Source: Pseudomonas syringae
GTDB taxonomy: Bacteria; Pseudomonadota; Gammaproteobacteria; Pseudomonadales; Pseudomonadaceae
Direction of reading: 5' to 3'
DNA: 64,000 nucleotides
Assembly: GCF_000737245.1 (NCBI RefSeq)
Contig: NZ_JPQU01000023.1
Location: forward strand, 217,928-281,927
The translations under genes and the position numbers were made by a program. The notes under the pieces are model-generated. The model saw only the letters and a program-made list of their open reading frames with translations. It was not told the origin of the DNA and searched no databases. This document shows, in pieces, positions 59,622 through 64,000 of the stretch; within the stretch, counting starts at the first letter, position 1, and every line of letters starts with the position of its first letter.

Positions 59622-60428
59622 GTGAATGGAACAGCGCTAAACGATCGGGAGTTCGGTCAGTTTCAGTCCTGGCTTTACGGGGCCGCGGGTATCAACCTGT
59701 CACCTGCCAAGAAGGCACTGGTGGCCGGCCGCCTGTTCAAACGCCTCAAGCACTACGAGCTTGATAGTTATGGCGAGTACTTCAAGCTGATCATGAGCGG
59801 CCAGCGCAATGGCGAACTGCAGGTCGCTCTAGACTTGCTCACCACCAACGAAACCTATTTTTTCCGCGAGCCCAGGCATTTTGACTTCCTGCGCCAACAG
59901 GTACTGCCCAAAGCAACGCCGGGCAAGACCTTCCGGGTCTGGAGTGCCGCCAGTTCGTCCGGGGAGGAACCCTACAGCCTGGCAATGACCCTCGCGGAAA
60001 GCCTGGGCACCACGCCGTGGGAAATCATCGGTTCGGATATCAGCAGCCAAGTGCTGGCCAAGGCTCGCGCCGGGCACTACCCCATGGAACGCGCCACCAA
60101 CCTGCCCCAACCGCTGCTGCACAAATATTGCCTGAAGGGCATCGGCAATCAGGCTGGCACCTTTCTGGTGGAAAGGAGCTTGCGCAGCCGGGTCAATTTC
60201 ATCCAGGTCAATCTCAATGAGGCGCTGCCGGACCTCGGCGAGTTCGACGTGATCTTCCTGCGCAACGTGATGATCTATTTTGATCAAGACACCAAGATCA
60301 AGGTGGTTGCCCGTCTGCTGCCGCGCCTGAAGGCCGGCGGATATTTCATTGTCAGCCATTCCGAGAGCCTCAATGGCGTCAGCGATGCGGTGAAACTGGT
60401 AGCACCGTCGATCTATCGCAAGCCATGA
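59622..60428 (+). CDS. cheR: Chemotaxis protein methyltransferase CheR
   Basis: 268 residues from a GTG with GGA 8 nt upstream, 19 nt after cheW. The N-terminal all-alpha domain (NLSPAKKALVAGRLFKRLKH) is followed by LTTNETYFFREPRHFDFL and the SAM-binding motif FRVWSAASSSGEEPYSLAM. FDVIFLRNVMIYFD is the substrate-site motif. It methylates MCP glutamates using SAM. Its stop overlaps the cheD start. Confidence 0.95.
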   Translation: MNGTALNDREFGQFQSWLYGAAGINLSPAKKALVAGRLFKRLKHYELDSYGEYFKLIMSGQRNGELQVALDLLTTNETYFFREPRHFDFLRQQVLPKATPGKTFRVWSAASSSGEEPYSLAMTLAESLGTTPWEIIGSDISSQVLAKARAGHYPMERATNLPQPLLHKYCLKGIGNQAGTFLVERSLRSRVNFIQVNLNEALPDLGEFDVIFLRNVMIYFDQDTKIKVVARLLPRLKAGGYFIVSHSESLNGVSDAVKLVAPSIYRKP

Positions 60429-60952
60429 ACACCCACATAGACGAAGTCTTTCTGGCTCCCGGCGACTTCTGCTTCGCGACCAGCCCCACACGTATCCGCA
60501 CAATCCTCGGTTCCTGCGTCGGTATTACCTTTTGGCATCCGTCGCGTAAAATCGGCGCCATGTGCCATTTCATGTTACCCAGCCGAACCCACAGATGCGG
60601 CGCGCTCAACGGCAAATACGGGGACGAGGCCATCGAGATGTTCATTGAACAGGCTCGTGCCCACCGAACGGCGCCGGAGGACTATGAAATCAAGCTGTTC
60701 GGCGGCGGCGAAATGTTCCCTAATCACAGGCGCAACGTGCATTTCAGTGATGTCGCGCGGATGAATATCCGCGCGGCGCTGGAACTTGCCGACAGCCATG
60801 ATCTGGACCTGATTGCCCAGGACATGGGCAGCACCGGCTATCGCAACGTCATTTTTGACCTCTGCAACGGACATGTCTGGGTCAGGCACCAACCAATTAG
60901 GACAAGCTCAGAACATGGCGACGAAAAAAATAAGCGTACTGCTAGTCGATGA
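60425..60952 (+). CDS. cheD: Chemoreceptor glutamine deamidase CheD
   Basis: 175 residues; ATG overlaps the cheR stop. The catalytic Cys and His are visible in [10 protein letters not shown] and [10 protein letters not shown], followed by the family's KLFGGGEMF. It deamidates specific MCP glutamines and can affect CheC-type phosphatases. Its last 38 nt overlap the start of cheB, so the two are translationally coupled. Confidence 0.95.
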   Translation: MNTHIDEVFLAPGDFCFATSPTRIRTILGSCVGITFWHPSRKIGAMCHFMLPSRTHRCGALNGKYGDEAIEMFIEQARAHRTAPEDYEIKLFGGGEMFPNHRRNVHFSDVARMNIRAALELADSHDLDLIAQDMGSTGYRNVIFDLCNGHVWVRHQPIRTSSEHGDEKNKRTASR

Positions 60953-61991
60953 TTCGGCGGTGGTGCGTCAGGTTCTGTTGGCAATTCTCAATGACACGCC
61001 GGACATCCATGTCATGGGTGCAGCGTCCGACCCCATCTTTGCCATGGACAAGCTGGCCAAAGAGTGGCCGGACGTGATCGTGCTGGATGTCGAGATGCCG
61101 CGCATGGACGGGATCACTTTTCTGAAAAAAATCATGAGCGAGCGCCCTACCCCCGTGGTTATCTGCTCGTCCCTGACTCAGAAAGGCGCCGAGACCAGCT
61201 TGCAAGCGATGTCCGCCGGAGCGGTTGAAGTGATCACCAAGCCCACCACAGGGCTGAAAAATTTCCTGCTGGAATCGGCTGCAGAGTTGGTGGGTGCGAT
61301 TCGTGCCGCAGCCAATGCCAACGTGCGCAACCTGGGCAAGCGTCCCGCCGCGCCAGTGCTGACCCCAGCCACACGGCTGAGCGCTGACGCCGTACTGCCC
61401 GCCGCCCAGGGCCAGGCCATGGCTCAAACCACCGAGCGGATCGTCGCCATCGGCACTTCCACCGGTGGCACCCAGGCGCTGGAAGCGGTGTTGACCGCGC
61501 TGCCTCGGGTTTGCCCGGGTATGGTCATCGTTCAGCACATGCCGGAGAAATTCACCGCTTCGTTCGCCGAGCGCCTCAACAGCCTGAGCCAGATCGAAGT
61601 CCGCGAAGCGAAAAACAATGATCGCATCCTGCCCGGGCTGGCCCTGATTGCGCCCGGAGGCAAGCACATGATGGTCACCCGCAGTGGCGCCTTTTATCAC
61701 GTGCAAGTCATTGACGGCCCACTGGTCAATCGCCATCGGCCATCGGTAGATGTGCTATTCCGCTCCGTAGCCCGGTTTGCCGGCAAGAACGCCACCGGCA
61801 TCATCATGACCGGCATGGGTGACGATGGCGCGCGGGGGCTCAAGGAAATGCTCGATGCTGGCGCATCCACTGTTGCCCAGGACGAGGCCTCGTGCGTGGT
61901 CTTCGGCATGCCCAAGGAAGCCATCAAACTCAATGCCGCCCAGCGCATCTTGCCGCTGCATGACATGCATCAGGCTATTCTGCACAGATAG
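60915..61991 (+). CDS. cheB: Chemotaxis methylesterase CheB
   Basis: 358 residues; ATG at 60915 lies inside cheD. Receiver domain with phosphoacceptor Asp58 ([11 protein letters not shown]), a linker of ~60 residues, and the methylesterase domain with catalytic Ser182 (GTSTGG), His208 (VQHMPEKFT) and the Asp in MTGMGDDG. It removes methyl groups from MCPs when phosphorylated. It is the last gene of the operon. Confidence 0.96.
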   Translation: MATKKISVLLVDDSAVVRQVLLAILNDTPDIHVMGAASDPIFAMDKLAKEWPDVIVLDVEMPRMDGITFLKKIMSERPTPVVICSSLTQKGAETSLQAMSAGAVEVITKPTTGLKNFLLESAAELVGAIRAAANANVRNLGKRPAAPVLTPATRLSADAVLPAAQGQAMAQTTERIVAIGTSTGGTQALEAVLTALPRVCPGMVIVQHMPEKFTASFAERLNSLSQIEVREAKNNDRILPGLALIAPGGKHMMVTRSGAFYHVQVIDGPLVNRHRPSVDVLFRSVARFAGKNATGIIMTGMGDDGARGLKEMLDAGASTVAQDEASCVVFGMPKEAIKLNAAQRILPLHDMHQAILHR

Positions 61992-62122
61992 CGTTTTCTA
62001 TTGCCTGGATGTCGTTTTGCCGCTTGCCCCGGGAATTGCGCTCTAACATGCTACTGGCTTGGCTTAAATGACAACAAGCAGGCCGCTTAACGCCGCCTGG
62101 GGTCGTATCGGGAGAACAACAA

Positions 62123-62563
62123 ATGAAAACCGTCGCACAATTGCTCAAGCTCAAAGCGCAGCACCATCAACAGGTCCACACCATCGCTCCCGGTCAAATG
62201 GTGCTCGATGCTCTCAGGCTTATGGCCGAGAAGAACATCGGTGCCTTGCCGGTGGTAGACGACGGCAAGCTGGTGGGTGTGGTCAGTGAACGGGACTACG
62301 CCCGCAAGATGATTCTGATGGGCCGCTCATCCGTGGGCACACCGGTCAGCGCGATCATGAGCAACAAGGTGATCACCGTGACCTCGTCCCAGAGCGTCGA
62401 AACCTGCATGGGCATCATGACCGACAGCCATCTGCGCCATTTGCCGGTGGTGGAAGACGGACAACTGCTGGGCCTGCTGTCCATTGGTGACCTTGTGAAA
62501 GAAGCCATCGCCGAACAGGCCAACATGATCGAACAGCTGGAGCAGTACATTCGGGGTGATTGA
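62123..62563 (+). CDS. CBS-domain protein
   Basis: 146 residues consisting almost wholly of a CBS pair: IGALPVVDDGKLVGVVSERDYARK (CBS1) and HLRHLPVVEDGQLLGLLSIGDLVKE (CBS2). Such stand-alone proteins bind adenine nucleotides and act as energy sensors; no partner domain is fused here. It stands alone, 131 bp after cheB. A role in chemotaxis is not supported. Confidence 0.92.
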   Translation: MKTVAQLLKLKAQHHQQVHTIAPGQMVLDALRLMAEKNIGALPVVDDGKLVGVVSERDYARKMILMGRSSVGTPVSAIMSNKVITVTSSQSVETCMGIMTDSHLRHLPVVEDGQLLGLLSIGDLVKEAIAEQANMIEQLEQYIRGD

Positions 62564-62613
62564 GTGCTGTGGAATGGCGAATACCGCGCGTGCCCGTGTG
62601 AATGCGGTCCCTT

Positions 62614-62700
62614 GTGGGAGCGGTGCTTGCCCGCGATAAGGCTGGACGCGATTTCCCGACAAACCGAGTTGACCTTATCGCGGGCAAGCCTCGCTCCCAC
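62614..62700. repeat. REPIN (GTGGGAGC type)
   Basis: GTGGGAGCGGTGCTTGCCCGC faces GCGGGCAAGCCTCGCTCCCAC, with a mismatch in the middle of the arms (GGTGC against CCTCG). Confidence 0.9.
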
Positions 62701-62764
62701 AGGTCTTGCTCCACTCTGGACCCTGCTCTAACCTGTCGCCTCGCCCCTCGGTTTAGAGCCCCAA

Positions 62765-63913
62765 ATGACAACCCACCTGGACACCGTATTCGAACGCCAC
62801 GGCACCGACAGCAAGAAGTGGAGCCTGTACCCCGCCGATGTGCTGCCGATGTGGGTGGCGGACATGGACTTTCCGGTGGCTCAACCCATCATTGAAGCCC
62901 TGCAAACACGCCTGCAACACCCACTGTTGGGTTACGGCGTGGCTCAGGACAACCTGCGCAAGACGGTGGTCGATTACCTTTGGCAGCGCTATGCATGGCG
63001 TGTATTGCCCGAGGAGTTGGTATTCCTGCCTGGTGTCGAGCCAGGCTTCAATATGGCGCTCAATGCGCTGGTTGCCGACAACGCGCCGGTGGTGCTGCAA
63101 ATGCCCAACTACGCACCTCTCGCCCAGGCCCCAAGTCATCGGCATCAGCCAAGTATCGAACTGCCGTTCAAAGCCGATAGCAACGGTGAATACCACACTG
63201 ATATGGCCGAACTGAATACCCATCTGGCGGGTGCAGGGGCGTTTCTCCTGAGTAATCCGCATAACCCGCTGGGCAAGGTGTTCAGTGGCGAAGAACTGCA
63301 CATGATCGGCCAGGCTTGTGTTGACCACGATGTGCTGATCATCTCCGACGAGATTCACGCTGACATCCTGTTCGACGGCCGTCGCCATATCCCCATCGCA
63401 TCTCTCAGCCCGCAAATCTCCAGCCGCACGGTAACCTTGATGTCGGCCAGCAAGGCTTACAACATTGCCGGCCTCAAGACCGCGTTTGCAGTGATTCAAG
63501 ACCCGCAGTTGCGCAAGCGTTTCAACACCGGACGCCTGGGCCTGGTAGACAGCGTCAACGTGCTGGGCCTGGAAGCGACCCGCGCCGCCTACAGCCAATG
63601 CGCCGACTGGCTACGCGAGGTCAACGCCTATCTGCAGGCCAACCGCGATTACCTGGCCGAGGCCGTACGTACCCGTCTGCCGGGCGTGGTCATGCATCTG
63701 CCGCAAAGCACTTACCTGGCCTGGCTGGATTGCTCGGCACTGGGGCTGGAAGACCCGTACCAGTTCTTCCTCGACAGCGCCAAAGTTGGCCTCAGCGCTG
63801 GCCGTGAATTCGGCCCGGACTGTCAGCAATTCGTGCGCCTGAACTTCGGCTGCCCCCGCGCCTTGCTGGAAGAAGGGATTGCGCGGATGGAGCGGAGTTT
63901 GCGGGAACGGTGA
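62765..63913 (+). CDS. PLP-dependent aminotransferase of the MalY/PatB (C-S lyase) family
   Basis: 382 residues. The start WSLYPADVLPMWVADMDFPV is diagnostic of MalY/PatB-type cystathionine beta-lyases. LLSNPHNPLGKVFSGEEL, SDEIHADILFDG and the Schiff-base Lys in SASKAYNIAGLKTAF follow. These fold-type I enzymes cleave C-S bonds in cystathionine or cysteine conjugates; some are named putative aminotransferase B. The physiological substrate here is unknown. Confidence 0.92.
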   Translation: MTTHLDTVFERHGTDSKKWSLYPADVLPMWVADMDFPVAQPIIEALQTRLQHPLLGYGVAQDNLRKTVVDYLWQRYAWRVLPEELVFLPGVEPGFNMALNALVADNAPVVLQMPNYAPLAQAPSHRHQPSIELPFKADSNGEYHTDMAELNTHLAGAGAFLLSNPHNPLGKVFSGEELHMIGQACVDHDVLIISDEIHADILFDGRRHIPIASLSPQISSRTVTLMSASKAYNIAGLKTAFAVIQDPQLRKRFNTGRLGLVDSVNVLGLEATRAAYSQCADWLREVNAYLQANRDYLAEAVRTRLPGVVMHLPQSTYLAWLDCSALGLEDPYQFFLDSAKVGLSAGREFGPDCQQFVRLNFGCPRALLEEGIARMERSLRER

Positions 63914-63955
63914 TCTGACTGTTGGAGCGAGTGATCTCAATATTCGCGCGACGAC

Positions 63956-64000
63956 GTGGGACCGGCTTTAGCCGGGAAGAGGCCGGTACATCCACACGAT
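63956..64000. repeat. REP element cut by the window end
   Basis: GTGGGACCGGCTTTAGCCGGG matches the left arm of the REPIN at 27165-27254. The right arm would lie beyond the window. Confidence 0.8.

Overview
The window is a stretch of Pseudomonas chromosome. The evidence is the family content (CobN/CobW/ChlI-type B12 genes, Cti, NfuA, a liu leucine-degradation set, a Crc-sequestering sRNA), GC-rich codon usage, and many ~90-bp paired palindromes with the ends GTGGGAGC...GCTCCCAC, GTAGGAGC...GCTCCTAC or GTGGGACCGGCTTTAGCC, which are typical Pseudomonas REP/REPIN elements. No tRNA, rRNA, CRISPR array, intact IS or prophage was seen. Most of it is core or conserved accessory DNA; the least ordinary stretch is about 37.85-39.08 kb.

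Layout. 0-9 kb: a 5'-truncated methyltransferase with a family 2 glycosyltransferase, a lipase-like hydrolase, azoR with a divergent LysR regulator, a YjbR-type protein, uppP with a DUF1294 gene, a NadR-like kinase, and an unusual enhancer-binding regulator (degenerate receiver, GAFEGA in place of GAFTGA). 9.2-18.6 kb: a cobalamin locus. cobW-cobN-chlI-VWA runs leftward behind one B12 riboswitch, and cbtB-cbtA-cobE-cobM runs rightward behind a second one. chlI and the VWA gene are joined by a textbook -1 frameshift signal (slippery A_AAA_AAG, stop codon, 9-bp perfect stem). 18.7-29.7 kb: nfuA, a membrane acyltransferase, cti, metH (a B12-dependent enzyme, so a consumer of the cofactor made upstream), an acyl-CoA dehydrogenase and its divergent LysR regulator.

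29.8-37.8 kb: leucine/isovalerate catabolism, liuR-mvaB(liuE) and liuABCD. The two parts share a MerR-type operator and are separated by a sigma-54-driven, CA-motif-rich sRNA (CrcY-like) and a hairpin-dense intergenic element. 37.9-39.1 kb: an Ig-like-domain hypothetical gene and a degraded IS5-family transposase end. 39.1-52.9 kb: polB, a RidA protein, a GNAT acetyltransferase, two AraC-type regulators, a DUF4174 protein, an SMR transporter, topB, ppnN, a class III aminotransferase with a divergent LysR regulator, and an aldo/keto reductase.

53.2-62 kb: a complete chemosensory operon behind a near-consensus FliA (sigma-28) promoter: receptor-like protein, cheY, STAS protein, cheA, MCP, cheW, cheR, cheD, cheB. 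There is no cheZ, but the first receptor-like protein carries a CheZ-like FQDxxxQ signature. The window closes with a CBS-domain protein and a MalY/PatB-type PLP enzyme.

The observations most worth following are the chlI/VWA frameshift, the CrcY-like sRNA inside the liu cluster, the FQDxxxQ motif in the receptor-like protein, and the non-canonical enhancer-binding protein.
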